Shown piece by piece: positions 1 through 8,062 of a stretch of DNA of 64,000 nt; within the stretch, counting starts at the first letter, position 1, and each line of letters begins with the position of its first letter. Under the pieces are notes generated by a model. That model did not search any database. It was not told the DNA's origin and was given only the letters and a program-made list of their open reading frames with translations. The translations under genes and the position numbers were made by a program. Source of the DNA: Streptomyces liliiviolaceus (GTDB taxonomy: Bacteria; Actinomycetota; Actinomycetes; Streptomycetales; Streptomycetaceae); contig NZ_JAGPYQ010000001.1 of assembly GCF_018070025.1 (NCBI RefSeq), positions 7,006,001-7,070,000 on the forward strand. Reading direction: 5' to 3'.

Positions 1-705
1 GTTGCCGAAGATCTCGGCGAAGCCCACGCGGTCGACCCGTGCCACCAGCCGGGCCGGCACGGCGAGTCTCAGTCCGTCGCGGGCGCCGCCCGACTCGGCG
101 AACTGGTCCAGCAGGAAACCCAACACCTGCACCGGCTCCGGCACACCCTGCTGACCGGCGCCGTCGAGCCGCGCGGCGGTGAGGAGTTTGCGGACCAGCG
201 CCTGCAGGCGGGCCGTGCGTTCGGCGATCCGCTCGACCACCTCCGCGCGCCGCTCGTCGGCCAGTCCGGGCGGCGGCTCCCTGAGCACGTGCACCAGGGC
301 GCCCAGGGCGGCCAGCGGGTTGTGCAGCTGGTGCGCGGCGACCGCGACGACCACGCTCTGGTGCTCCAGCGCGGCCTGGAGCACATGGTCGGCCTGCTGC
401 CGTCGGGTCCCGTCGCGCAGGGTGGCCACGTACAGCCGCCGGCCGTCGAACCGGGCGAGGGCCACCGTCATCTCGACGACCTTGTTGCGGCCGTTCGGCA
501 GGACCAGCGTGACCTCGGTGGACTCCCCGTCGTCGAGCGGAAAGCCGAACACGGAGCCGATCAGTTCGTCGGCCGGCCGCTCCAGCAGCGCCGCCGCGGC
601 CGGGTTGCACGCTCCCACGCATCCGTCGGCGTCGACCGCGACGATGCCGTCGGGCGCGGCCAGCGTCATGGCCGCGTACAGCTCCTGACGCCCGTCGTCA
701 GCCAT
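1..705 (-). CDS. PAS-domain sensor histidine kinase, C-terminus cut by window edge
   Basis: The frame is open from an ATG at 705 to base 1, giving 235 residues with no stop, so the C-terminus is missing. Residues about 5-110 look like a PAS sensor domain, with a fold start APDGIVAVDADG and a CNPAAAALLERP segment. Residues about 120-190 look like a dimerisation/phosphoacceptor domain; AAHQLHNPLAAL takes the place of the usual SHELRTPL H-box, so the phosphorylated histidine should lie there. The last residues (RVDRVGFAEIFGN) fit the start of an N-box, and the ATPase domain would continue outside the window. No membrane segment is visible, so it is probably cytoplasmic. It diverges from the response regulator at 1205, a possible partner. 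The family is clear; signal and partner are inferred. Confidence 0.8.
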   Translation of the reverse strand, partial: MADDGRQELYAAMTLAAPDGIVAVDADGCVGACNPAAAALLERPADELIGSVFGFPLDDGESTEVTLVLPNGRNKVVEMTVALARFDGRRLYVATLRDGTRRQQADHVLQAALEHQSVVVAVAAHQLHNPLAALGALVHVLREPPPGLADERRAEVVERIAERTARLQALVRKLLTAARLDGAGQQGVPEPVQVLGFLLDQFAESGGARDGLRLAVPARLVARVDRVGFAEIFGN

Positions 706-1204
706 CGCGCTCGTCCCCGCGCCCCCTTCGCCGCCCCAGTGGTCCGTCCGGCGAACCGGTGCCTCTCATGTCCCCCCGCTTCCTTCCGCCGGGCACCCGG
801 CGGTGAGGCCGAGAGACCCCTTTCACCGGCCGCCCGTCGCGGCTTCCCCACAGCGTCGACGCCCCCCGTCCGCAAACGGTCGGACGGACGGTACGCACAG
901 CACATCAGGCGCGCGTCGGCCGACGCGGCGGGGCTCGCCCCGTCGGCCCGGACAGGTGCGGTACGAGGAACGCGCAGGTCTCCTTCCGGTGCCCCCCTGC
1001 CACCTGCCGCCTGACCGGCCGCAGACCGACCACCCCGCGCGTTCCTCTTCAACTCTCTACCGCGCGACGGGTGTTGGGCCAGACATGGGAGGCATATTCC
1101 CGGCTACGGCCGGGACCCGCCGGGGGCCTTCAGCACTACGCTCGAAAGCGCATCGCCACCACCGGCCCGGGGAGAGCCGGCCATCCGGAGGGGGAGGATC
1201 CGGG
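706..1204. promoter_or_regulatory. Intergenic region between divergent kinase and response regulator
   Basis: About 500 bases hold no frame that resembles a protein. The region must contain both divergent promoters. One hairpin-like inverted repeat is visible: CCGTCCG at 866-872 and CGGACGG at 881-887, separated by 8 bases. A GGGGAGGA ribosome-binding site at 1191-1198 serves the gene starting at 1205. I could not assign a confident -35/-10 pair. Confidence 0.4.
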
Positions 1205-1834
1205 ATGATCCGCGTGCTCGTGGTCGAGGACCAGCGCGCGCTGGCCGACGCCCTGGCCATCGCCATCGGAGCACAGCCGGACCTGGACTGCGGCGACGCG
1301 GTGGGTACGGTCGACGAGGCGTTGCGGGAGGCGGCCCGTCGGCCCCCCTCCGTGGTGCTGATGGACATCCATCTGCCGGGCACGGACGGTATCGAGGGCA
1401 CACGGCTGCTGAAGAAGGTCCATCCCTCGGCCCGGGTGGTGGTCCTGACCGCGGACGCGACCCCCGACCAGCTCGCGCGGGCGGTGACGGCGGGCGCCTC
1501 GGCGTTCCTCGCCAAGCACAGCCCCTTCGGGGACATCCTCACCGCGATCCGCACGACGGCCACCGGCAAGCTGCTCGTGGAGGAGTCGACCCTGGCGGCC
1601 CGGCTGCCGCCGCGGCAGCGCAACGGGGCCGGGCTGACCCGCCGCGAGCACGAGGTGCTGGTCCTGCTCGCCCAGGGACACGGCCTCAAGGCGATCGCGG
1701 ACCGGCTCGTCCTCAGCCGGCACACGGTACGCGGGCATGTGAAGAGCGTCCTGGTGAAGCTGCGCGCGCACAGTCAGCTGGAGGCGGTGGTGACGGCCAC
1801 CCGGCTGGGGATCCTGCCGCGCGAGATGCCGTAG
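1205..1834 (+). CDS. NarL/FixJ-family response regulator (receiver plus LuxR HTH)
   Basis: The 209-residue protein has a receiver domain (residues 1-120) with the acidic pair E8/D9, phosphoacceptor D54 in LMDIHLPG and the conserved lysine at 104 (FLAKHSP). A LuxR-type helix-turn-helix follows at about 145-200 (LTRREHEVLVLLAQG, then SRHTVRGHVKSVLVKL). I chose ATG 1205 because it begins the receiver strand MIRVLVVED and follows GGGGAGGA by 6 bases; upstream in-frame sequence is not protein-like. It is probably a DNA-binding transcription regulator activated by phosphorylation, possibly by the divergent kinase at 1-705. Targets cannot be read from the sequence. Confidence 0.9.
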   Translation: MIRVLVVEDQRALADALAIAIGAQPDLDCGDAVGTVDEALREAARRPPSVVLMDIHLPGTDGIEGTRLLKKVHPSARVVVLTADATPDQLARAVTAGASAFLAKHSPFGDILTAIRTTATGKLLVEESTLAARLPPRQRNGAGLTRREHEVLVLLAQGHGLKAIADRLVLSRHTVRGHVKSVLVKLRAHSQLEAVVTATRLGILPREMP

Positions 1835-2405
1835 AAGGGTGAATCGGCCCATCTGAGGGGGCCGTTCGCCCCGCCTGGGGGATTTCCGGCGGGACGCCCG
1901 TCGCTTATGGTGCGAAATGTGCGACCTCCCACGGCAACGGTACGAGCCGATCGACCGCTGCCGGGCGACTTCCCGAATCCCATGTCGCACCCAGCCGGGC
2001 GGTCGCACGACCGGGGCCGCCGGGGCGCAGGACCCGGGCCACATGCGCGGAGATGACGGCAGTTCGGATCCCGCGAAGTTCGTCCACCTGCCGGTCGCCC
2101 GTCTCCCGCCGGGCGAACCCCCGGCGACCCCTCCACCCCGCCAGGGACGCGGGGAACTGCGCGGCCCACCCCCACCGACCCGCACCCCACAAACCACCCC
2201 GCCCAGGACCGTCCTGAACCCGCAGGTCCATCGTGGCTGGCCGCGCAGTGCCCCGCGCCCTGACGGGGCCACAGGCCTCCAGCAGACCGCCGCGGAAGCC
2301 CTCCCAGGGGCCGCCACGCCCGTCAGGGGCGCGGGGAACTGCGCGGCCAACCCCCACCGGCCCGCAGCCACAAACAGCCCCCAAACGCACCCCACCCCCA
2401 CCCCG
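1835..2405. repeat. Intergenic region with three copies of a REP-like repeat
   Basis: This 571-base gap between convergent genes has no convincing gene. It holds three copies of a dispersed element with core GCGCGGGGAACTGCGCGG followed by a C-rich tail. Copy A is 2136-2187 on the plus strand, copy B 2229-2270 reversed and diverged, copy C 2319-2369 on the plus strand. Each carries a short hairpin such as CCCGTCAGGGG next to the core. The same element recurs near 14.55, 43.98 and 57.06 kb. It may act in transcription termination or be an inert mobile-derived repeat; the sequence does not decide. Confidence 0.75.
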
Positions 2406-3023
2406 CTAACTCCGCCCCCGCGGAACCGGCGGAACAGGCGGAACCCTCTGAGCCGGCAGCCGCCGCAACGCATCGGCCGCAGCCCCCGCCAACTCCGGAT
2501 GCACCAGCGCCTCGTTCAGCACGGGCCGGGCCCGCTCGTCCCCCAGCACCCCCAGCCCCTCCACACACGCGAGAGCGACCCGCCGATACGGATCGTGCGG
2601 CCGGAACCGCCGCGCCAGGGTGGTGATCAGCGCGGGCACGGACTCGGGCGCCCGCAGTTCCACCAGGAGCCGCACCGGATGAAGGGCGTAGGCGACGCGC
2701 AACTCGTTGGTGGCGAGGGCCGCCGCCGCCCGGGCGGTACGCGGATCCGCCAGCCGGGCCATGGCGTAGGCGGCGGAGGCGCACCGCTGCGGATCCCGGT
2801 GGTTGAGCAGCAGGACGAGCGCCTCGAAGGCCCGTCTGTCGCCGGCGACACCGAGCCGGAACGCGGCCAGTTCCCGCGCCCAGAGCGGCTGTTCGGGAGC
2901 GATGAGGACGGCGGCCAGCTCGTCGAGATCGCCGGTCGCCGCCAGTCGTTCGTACGTGAAGGACGCCATCGTGCCCGCCTCCTGCCGTAAGCGCTGGGTG
3001 AGCGATCGCAACTCTTCGTCCAT
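2406..3023 (-). CDS. HEAT-repeat protein of unknown role
   Basis: The 205-residue protein starts at ATG 3023 (MDEELRSLTQRL). From about residue 40 onward it consists of repeated helical pairs typical of HEAT/PBS-lyase repeats, for example LWARELAAFRLGVAGDRRAF, CASAAYAMARLADPRTARA and RRVALACVEGLGVLGDERA. Such proteins are usually protein-protein scaffolds; no catalytic motif is seen. There is no obvious Shine-Dalgarno site. A TAGTCT -10-like hexamer lies just upstream, so the mRNA may be leaderless. The gene stands alone, divergent from the dehydrogenase at 3467. A specific function cannot be assigned. Confidence 0.8.
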   Translation of the reverse strand: MDEELRSLTQRLRQEAGTMASFTYERLAATGDLDELAAVLIAPEQPLWARELAAFRLGVAGDRRAFEALVLLLNHRDPQRCASAAYAMARLADPRTARAAAALATNELRVAYALHPVRLLVELRAPESVPALITTLARRFRPHDPYRRVALACVEGLGVLGDERARPVLNEALVHPELAGAAADALRRLPAQRVPPVPPVPRGRS

Positions 3024-3466
3024 GATGCAGAGACTATCGGCGACACAGGTCACATGGACCGGCCAGGAAGGCGGGCTGGCGCGCTCGTTACTCACCGGTT
3101 AAGCTCAATCGAGCGAGTTACCCACTCGTGGATCTGCCCGTGGTGGCCTGGTGACGCAGCCCCCGCGGGAACACCCTCGCACCCCCGTGGTCGTGAGGGA
3201 GCTGGTCGGTTCGGTACTTCAGGTACCTCAGTTCGACATGACGGCACGGCTCCGGGACAGGGCCTGTCGGTTCTCCTCAGCGTTTCTCACCGTTTCGCGG
3301 GTTCCGTGCACCACACCCGCGGCCGGCACCGGGCGTGTGCGCTTCGCAGCCCGGCACCACCCCGCAGGCATCACGCGCACGCACTCCGTGCGCCCTCCGC
3401 ACTCCGTGCGCCCGTCGGCGTATCCGCGTGCGTCCCTCAGTCGTCACTCATTCCTGGAGTCCCGCG
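3024..3466. promoter_or_regulatory. Divergent promoter region with short direct repeats
   Basis: The 443-base gap separates the HEAT gene (leftward) from the dehydrogenase (rightward). It contains GTTACTCAC at 3087-3095 and GTTACCCAC at 3117-3125, 30 bases apart (about three helical turns). It also holds a tandem 9-mer GGTACTTCA/GGTACCTCA at 3213-3230 and a direct repeat GCACTCCGTGCGCCC at 3381-3395 and 3399-3413. The first pair looks most like protein-binding sites because of the helical phasing. No gene is seen here. Confidence 0.4.
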
Positions 3467-5281
3467 ATGGCCACTCCCCTGTCCGACCCCTCGTTGTCCT
3501 CCGTGTCCCTCCTGCGGACCGTCGCCGTCGTCGGCCTCGGCACGATGGGCACCGGTATCGCCGAGATCCTCGCCCGGGCCGGCCGCGAGGTCGTCGGCAT
3601 CGACATCAGCGAGGCCGCCGCGGCGCAGGCCGCCGCCGCGCTGGAGTCCTCGACCGCCCGTGCCGTGCAGCGCGGGCGCCTCACCGAGCAGGAACGCGAC
3701 GACACCCTCGCCCGCTTCCGCACCTTCAGCGATCTGCGGGCCGCGGCCGACGCCGATCTGGTGATCGAGGTGGCCCCGGAGTCGTACGAGATCAAGCACC
3801 AGATCTTCCGGGAGCTGGACGGTGTCGTGCGGCCGGGGACGATCCTGGCGACCGGTACGAACGCCCTGTCGGTCACGCGTCTCGCCGCCGACTCGGCCCA
3901 CCCCGAACGGGTCCTGGGTCTGCACTTCTTCAACCCCGCGCCCGCGATGAAGCTCGTCGAGGTCGTCTCGTCCGTGCTGACCGCGCCGGGCGCCGTGGCC
4001 GCCGTCACCGACCTCGCCCTCGAACTCGGCAAGGAGCCCGTCGCGGTCGGCGACCGCCCCGGCTTCGTCGCCGACGGCCTGCTCTTCGGCTACCTCAACC
4101 AGGCCGCCGCGATGTACGAGGCCAGGTACGCGAGCCGCGAGGACGTCGACGCCGCGATGCGGCTGGGCTGCGGCCTGCCGATGGGCCCGCTCGCCCTGCT
4201 CGACCTGATCGGCGTGGACACCGCGCGTACGGTCCTGGAGGCGATGTACGCGGAGTCGCACGACCGGCTGCACGCGCCGGCGCCGATCCTCAAGCAGCTC
4301 AGCCAGGCGGGCCTGACCGGCCGCAAGTCGGGGCGCGGCTTCTACACGTACGACGCCCCGGGCGGCGCGACCGTCGTCCCGGACGCGCTGACGCCGTCCG
4401 CCGCGGGCTCCGGGGCGACGGGCCGGACCGTCCGCTCGGTCGGCGTCGCGGGGTCCGGAACGATGGCCTCCGGTATCGCGGAGGTCTTCGCGAAGGCCGG
4501 GTACGACGTCGTCCTCGCCGCCCGCACCGAGGAGAAGGCGGAGACCGCGAAGGCCCGTATCGGCAAGTCGCTCGCGCGCTCCGTCGACAAGGGCCGCATG
4601 ACGGCCGAGGCGGCCGCGCAGACGCTCGGGCGCATCACCCCGGCGGGTTCGTACGAGGCCTTCGCCGAGGTCGATCTGGCGCTGGAGGCCGTCGCCGAGG
4701 ACCTGGAGATCAAGCAGCAGCTCTTCGCGGTGTTCGACAAGGTCTGCAAGCCGGGCGCGATCCTGGCCACGACGACGTCCTCGCTGCCGGTCGTCGCCTG
4801 CGCCCGGGCCACCTCGCGGCCGCAGGACGTGATCGGCATGCACTTCTTCAACCCGGCGCCCGCGATGAAGCTGGTCGAGGTCGTGCGGACGGTCCTGACG
4901 GCGGACGACGTGCACACCACGGTCCGCGAGCTGTGCGCGAAGGTCCGCAAGCATCCGGTGGACTGCGGCGACCGGGCGGGTTTCATCGTGAACGCGCTCC
5001 TCTTCCCGTACCTGAACAACGCGATCAAGATGGTCGAGGAGCACTACGCGACGCTCGACGACATCGACGCCGCGATGAAGCTCGGCGGCGGCTACCCGAT
5101 GGGGCCGTTCGAGCTCCTCGACGTGGTCGGTCTTGATGTCTCGCTGGCCATCGAGAAGGTGCTGCACCGCGAGTTCCGCGACCCGGGTCTCGCTCCGGCG
5201 CCGCTCCTGGAGCACCTGGTGGCCGCGGGCTGCCTCGGCCGCAAGACGGGCCGCGGCTTCCGCGAATATGCGCGGCGCTGA
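3467..5281 (+). CDS. Tandem-domain 3-hydroxyacyl-CoA (3-hydroxybutyryl-CoA) dehydrogenase
   Basis: The 604-residue protein is an internal duplication of a roughly 300-residue 3-hydroxyacyl-CoA dehydrogenase. Each half has an NAD-binding loop (GLGTMG at residues 23-28; GSGTMA near 330), the catalytic-histidine motif HFFNPAPAMKLVEVV (near 152 and 458), and a C-terminal helical domain ending in GRKSGRGFYTY or GRKTGRGFREY. It should oxidise 3-hydroxyacyl-CoA to 3-oxoacyl-CoA with NAD, or run in reverse. In this context it probably interconverts acetoacetyl-CoA and 3-hydroxybutyryl-CoA, feeding crotonyl-CoA to Ccr. Both halves keep the catalytic motifs, so both could be active. Start ATG 3467 follows TGGAG at 3454-3458. 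Confidence 0.9.
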   Translation: MATPLSDPSLSSVSLLRTVAVVGLGTMGTGIAEILARAGREVVGIDISEAAAAQAAAALESSTARAVQRGRLTEQERDDTLARFRTFSDLRAAADADLVIEVAPESYEIKHQIFRELDGVVRPGTILATGTNALSVTRLAADSAHPERVLGLHFFNPAPAMKLVEVVSSVLTAPGAVAAVTDLALELGKEPVAVGDRPGFVADGLLFGYLNQAAAMYEARYASREDVDAAMRLGCGLPMGPLALLDLIGVDTARTVLEAMYAESHDRLHAPAPILKQLSQAGLTGRKSGRGFYTYDAPGGATVVPDALTPSAAGSGATGRTVRSVGVAGSGTMASGIAEVFAKAGYDVVLAARTEEKAETAKARIGKSLARSVDKGRMTAEAAAQTLGRITPAGSYEAFAEVDLALEAVAEDLEIKQQLFAVFDKVCKPGAILATTTSSLPVVACARATSRPQDVIGMHFFNPAPAMKLVEVVRTVLTADDVHTTVRELCAKVRKHPVDCGDRAGFIVNALLFPYLNNAIKMVEEHYATLDDIDAAMKLGGGYPMGPFELLDVVGLDVSLAIEKVLHREFRDPGLAPAPLLEHLVAAGCLGRKTGRGFREYARR

Positions 5282-5474
5282 GCCGCCGCGCGACGACGGG
5301 CCCGGGGACCGGCCCGGCATGCCCGCCTCCGGGCCAGGGGACCGGCCCGGAGGCGGTCGTGCGGACTGGGGCGGGCTGCTCGACCCCGCCGGCGCCACCG
5401 CCGGGGCGGCGGACCCCGGCGGGGAAAGACCCGGTCGGGAGCGCTCCGGCGCGTACATGCAGTACGTTCGGGGC

Positions 5475-6290
5475 ATGTCCCAGCCCGCCAAGTCCTCCCG
5501 TACACCAGCCACGTCCGACGCGCCGGAGAGCGCCGCGGGCGGTCGCGCCGCGGCGCAACGGCTCAAGATGCGCCGGGAGCTGGCGGCCGCCGCGATGGAG
5601 CTCTTCGCGACGAAGGGGTACGAGGCGACGACGGTCGACGAGATCGCGGCCGCGGCCGGGGTGGCCCGGCGCACCTTCTTCCGGCACTTCCGGTCCAAGG
5701 AAGAGGCGATCTTCCCGGACCACGACGACACCCTGATCCGGGCCGAGGCGGTGCTCAACGCCGCGCCGGCGCACGAGCATCCGCTGGACACGGTGTGCCG
5801 CGGGATCAAGGAAGTCATGCAGATGTACGCGGCCCGCCCGGAGATCTCGGTCTCGCGCTACAAGCTCACACGCGAGGTGCCGACCCTGCGCGAGGCGGAG
5901 ATCGCCTCCGTGGCCCGGTACGAGCGGCTGTTCACCCGCTATCTGCTGGGGCACTTCGACGAGCACGCCCACGACGACGACGCCAACGACGACCCGCTGC
6001 TCGCGGAGGTCGCCGCGTCGGCCGTGGTCACCGCGCACAACCACGTGCTGCGGCGATGGCTGCGGGCGGGCGCCCAGGGCGATGTCGAGGCGCAGCTGGA
6101 CCACGCCTTCTCGATCGTCAGGAAGACCTTCGGCACGGGCATAGGCGCCGGCCGGGACACCGCCGCGCACGCGGCGCCCGTGTCCACCGCGTCGGTGGAG
6201 GGCGAGGTGCTGGTGACCGTCGCCCGCGTGGACGCTCCGCTGCACCAGGTGATGCGGACCATCGAGCAGGCGCTGAAGGAACGGTCGTAG
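5475..6290 (+). CDS. TetR-family transcriptional regulator of the adjoining acyl-CoA genes
   Basis: The 271-residue protein has an N-terminal TetR helix-turn-helix (LFATKGYEATTVDEIAAAAG, then FFRHFRSKEEAIF, about residues 40-80) and a long ligand-binding C-terminus. The start is ambiguous between ATG 5475 and ATG 5457. I prefer 5475 because a -10-like TACGTT at 5463-5468 would give a leaderless message beginning near that ATG. It sits between the tandem dehydrogenase and ccr on the same strand and ends before a strong terminator, so it is its own unit. It probably represses or senses an acyl-CoA for ccr-meaA; the palindrome at 6458-6474 is a candidate operator. That link is inferred. Confidence 0.85.
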   Translation: MSQPAKSSRTPATSDAPESAAGGRAAAQRLKMRRELAAAAMELFATKGYEATTVDEIAAAAGVARRTFFRHFRSKEEAIFPDHDDTLIRAEAVLNAAPAHEHPLDTVCRGIKEVMQMYAARPEISVSRYKLTREVPTLREAEIASVARYERLFTRYLLGHFDEHAHDDDANDDPLLAEVAASAVVTAHNHVLRRWLRAGAQGDVEAQLDHAFSIVRKTFGTGIGAGRDTAAHAAPVSTASVEGEVLVTVARVDAPLHQVMRTIEQALKERS

Positions 6291-6324
6291 AGCCCTCCCT
6301 CACACAACCGCGACTTCGTCGCTC

Positions 6325-6347
6325 GTCCTCGAACGCCGGACGGGCTG
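6325..6347 (+). repeat. Copy of the ACGCCGGACGGGCTG repeat
   Basis: A 23-base sequence ending ACGCCGGACGGGCTG follows the TetR gene and precedes its terminator. The same element occurs twice in inverted orientation at 21098-21120 and 21144-21167, with one G/A difference within the conserved stretch. It is a dispersed gene-end repeat of unknown function. Confidence 0.6.
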
Positions 6348-6352
6348 GATAT

Positions 6353-6383
6353 GGGCGCTCCCTTTCCCAGGGGGCGCCCTTTT
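6353..6383 (+). terminator. Rho-independent terminator after the TetR gene
   Basis: A 10-bp stem (GGGCGCTCCC at 6353-6362 with GGGGGCGCCC at 6370-6379, one G-T pair) encloses a 7-base loop and is followed by TTTT at 6380-6383. It separates the regulator from the ccr operon. Confidence 0.85.
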
Positions 6384-6450
6384 CTGATCGATCATCGCTC
6401 ATCTGTGACGGGCAGATGACAACTGAGAGAAATTGTTGGCACTCGGTGCC

Positions 6451-6479
6451 TTGCTAGATGACACGCAGTGTCATACGTT
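6451..6479 (+). promoter_or_regulatory. Putative ccr promoter with a perfect palindrome in the spacer
   Basis: TTGCTA at 6451-6456 and TACGTT at 6474-6479 are spaced by 17 bases, a reasonable -35/-10 pair. The spacer is filled by ATGACAC-GCA-GTGTCAT (6458-6474), a perfect 7-3-7 inverted repeat. A second palindrome, GGCAC-TCG-GTGCC, lies just upstream at 6438-6450. A repressor bound to the first would block RNA polymerase, and the TetR protein encoded upstream is the obvious candidate. The remaining stretch to the ccr start (6480-6715) shows no gene; it would be a leader of about 230 bases. Confidence 0.6.
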
Positions 6480-6715
6480 GAAGGTGTCCGGGCGGCCGGC
6501 GTGCAGAGATCCTTCGTACGCCGGCTGTCCCCGCAAGCCAAGGCCTGCGAGCCCGGACGCCTGCGTCACAGGCAACCTTCCGCGCCACAAAGCGCTGCCG
6601 AGCACCACCCCTCTGCCGAACCGACGGCATGCCTCACCAGCAGCTACCCACCCCGACGTAACCCTCAGCGCTCCCCCTCGGACGCTCTCGGACGCTCATC
6701 GCCGGAGGCAACACC

Positions 6716-8053
6716 GTGAAGGAAATCCTGGACGCGATCCAGTCGCAGACCGCCACGTCCGCCGACTTCGCCGCGCTACCGCTCCCCGAGTCCTACCGCG
6801 CGATCACCGTGCACAAGGACGAGACGGAGATGTTCGCCGGGCTCACCACCCGCGACAAGGACCCGCGCAAGTCGATCCACCTGGACGACGTGCCGGTGCC
6901 GGAGCTCGGCCCCGGCGAGGCCCTGGTGGCCGTGATGGCCTCCTCGGTCAACTACAACTCCGTGTGGACCTCGATCTTCGAGCCGGTCTCCACCTTCAGC
7001 TTCCTGGAGCGCTACGGCAGGCTCAGCGAGCTGACCAGGCGCCACGACCTGCCGTACCACATCATCGGCTCCGACCTCGCGGGCGTCGTGCTGCGCACCG
7101 GTCCGGGCGTGAACGCCTGGCACCCCGGTGACGAGGTCGTCGCGCACTGCCTGTCCGTCGAGCTGGAGTCCAGCGACGGGCACAACGACACCATGCTCGA
7201 CCCCGAGCAGCGCATCTGGGGCTTCGAGACCAACTTCGGCGGCCTCGCCGAGATCGCGCTCGTCAAGTCCAACCAGCTGATGCCCAAGCCCGACCACCTC
7301 AGCTGGGAGGAGGCCGCCGCGCCCGGCCTGGTCAACTCCACCGCGTACCGGCAGCTGGTCTCCCGCAACGGCGCCGGGATGAAGCAGGGCGACAACGTCC
7401 TCATCTGGGGCGCGAGCGGCGGCCTCGGCAGCTACGCCACGCAGTTCGCGCTCGCCGGCGGCGCCAACCCCATCTGCGTGGTCAGCAGCCCGCAGAAGGC
7501 GGACATCTGCCGGGCGATGGGCGCCGAGGCGATCATCGACCGCAACGCGGAGGACTACAGGTTCTGGAAGGACGAGAACCACCAGGACCCGAAGGAGTGG
7601 AAGCGCTTCGGCAAGCGCATCCGCGAACTCACCGGCGGCGAGGACGTCGACATCGTCTTCGAGCACCCGGGCCGCGAGACCTTCGGCGCCTCCGTGTACG
7701 TCACCCGCAAGGGCGGCACGATCGTCACCTGCGCCTCCACCTCGGGCTACCAGCACGAGTACGACAACCGCTACCTGTGGATGTCCCTGAAGCGGATCAT
7801 CGGCTCGCACTTCGCCAACTACCGCGAGTCCTGGGAGGCCAACCGGCTCATCGCGAAGGGCAAGATCCACCCGACGCTGTCCAAGGTGTACTCGCTGGAG
7901 GAGACCGGGCAGGCCGCGTACGACGTGCACCGCAACCTCCACCAGGGCAAGGTCGGGGTCCTGGCGCTGGCGCCCACCGAAGGTCTCGGGGTGCGTGACC
8001 ACGACAAGCGCGCCCAGCACGTCGACGCCATCAACCGCTTCCGGAACATCTGA
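6716..8053 (+). CDS. ccr: Crotonyl-CoA carboxylase/reductase
   Basis: The 445-residue protein has the medium-chain dehydrogenase/reductase fold of Ccr. It carries an early segment with SVNYNSVWTSIFEPVSTF, the HIIGSDLAGVVLRTGPG segment, and a nucleotide-binding loop WGASGGLGSYATQFAL. Ccr reductively carboxylates crotonyl-CoA with NADPH and CO2 to (2S)-ethylmalonyl-CoA, the key step of the ethylmalonyl-CoA pathway and a source of ethylmalonyl-CoA for polyketides. Start GTG 6716 lies 7 bases after GGAGG (6704-6708). It is the first gene of a tight five-gene unit with meaA 9 bases downstream. Confidence 0.95.
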   Translation: MKEILDAIQSQTATSADFAALPLPESYRAITVHKDETEMFAGLTTRDKDPRKSIHLDDVPVPELGPGEALVAVMASSVNYNSVWTSIFEPVSTFSFLERYGRLSELTRRHDLPYHIIGSDLAGVVLRTGPGVNAWHPGDEVVAHCLSVELESSDGHNDTMLDPEQRIWGFETNFGGLAEIALVKSNQLMPKPDHLSWEEAAAPGLVNSTAYRQLVSRNGAGMKQGDNVLIWGASGGLGSYATQFALAGGANPICVVSSPQKADICRAMGAEAIIDRNAEDYRFWKDENHQDPKEWKRFGKRIRELTGGEDVDIVFEHPGRETFGASVYVTRKGGTIVTCASTSGYQHEYDNRYLWMSLKRIIGSHFANYRESWEANRLIAKGKIHPTLSKVYSLEETGQAAYDVHRNLHQGKVGVLALAPTEGLGVRDHDKRAQHVDAINRFRNI

Positions 8054-8062
8054 GGTCCGAAG

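Noticed and set aside
706..1204. Frames in the gap between the divergent kinase and regulator genes
   Set aside because: The translated products are Arg/Pro/Ala-rich and have no recognisable segment; the region fits a divergent promoter better.
3054..3764. A plus-strand frame through the promoter region into the dehydrogenase gene
   Set aside because: It overlaps the start of a well-supported gene in another frame and lacks any family-like segment or ribosome site.
6480..6715. Possible riboswitch (for example cobalamin) in the ccr leader ahead of B12-dependent meaA
   Set aside because: I see no B12-box-like sequence or conserved multistem pattern in this leader; only modest GC-rich pairing is present.
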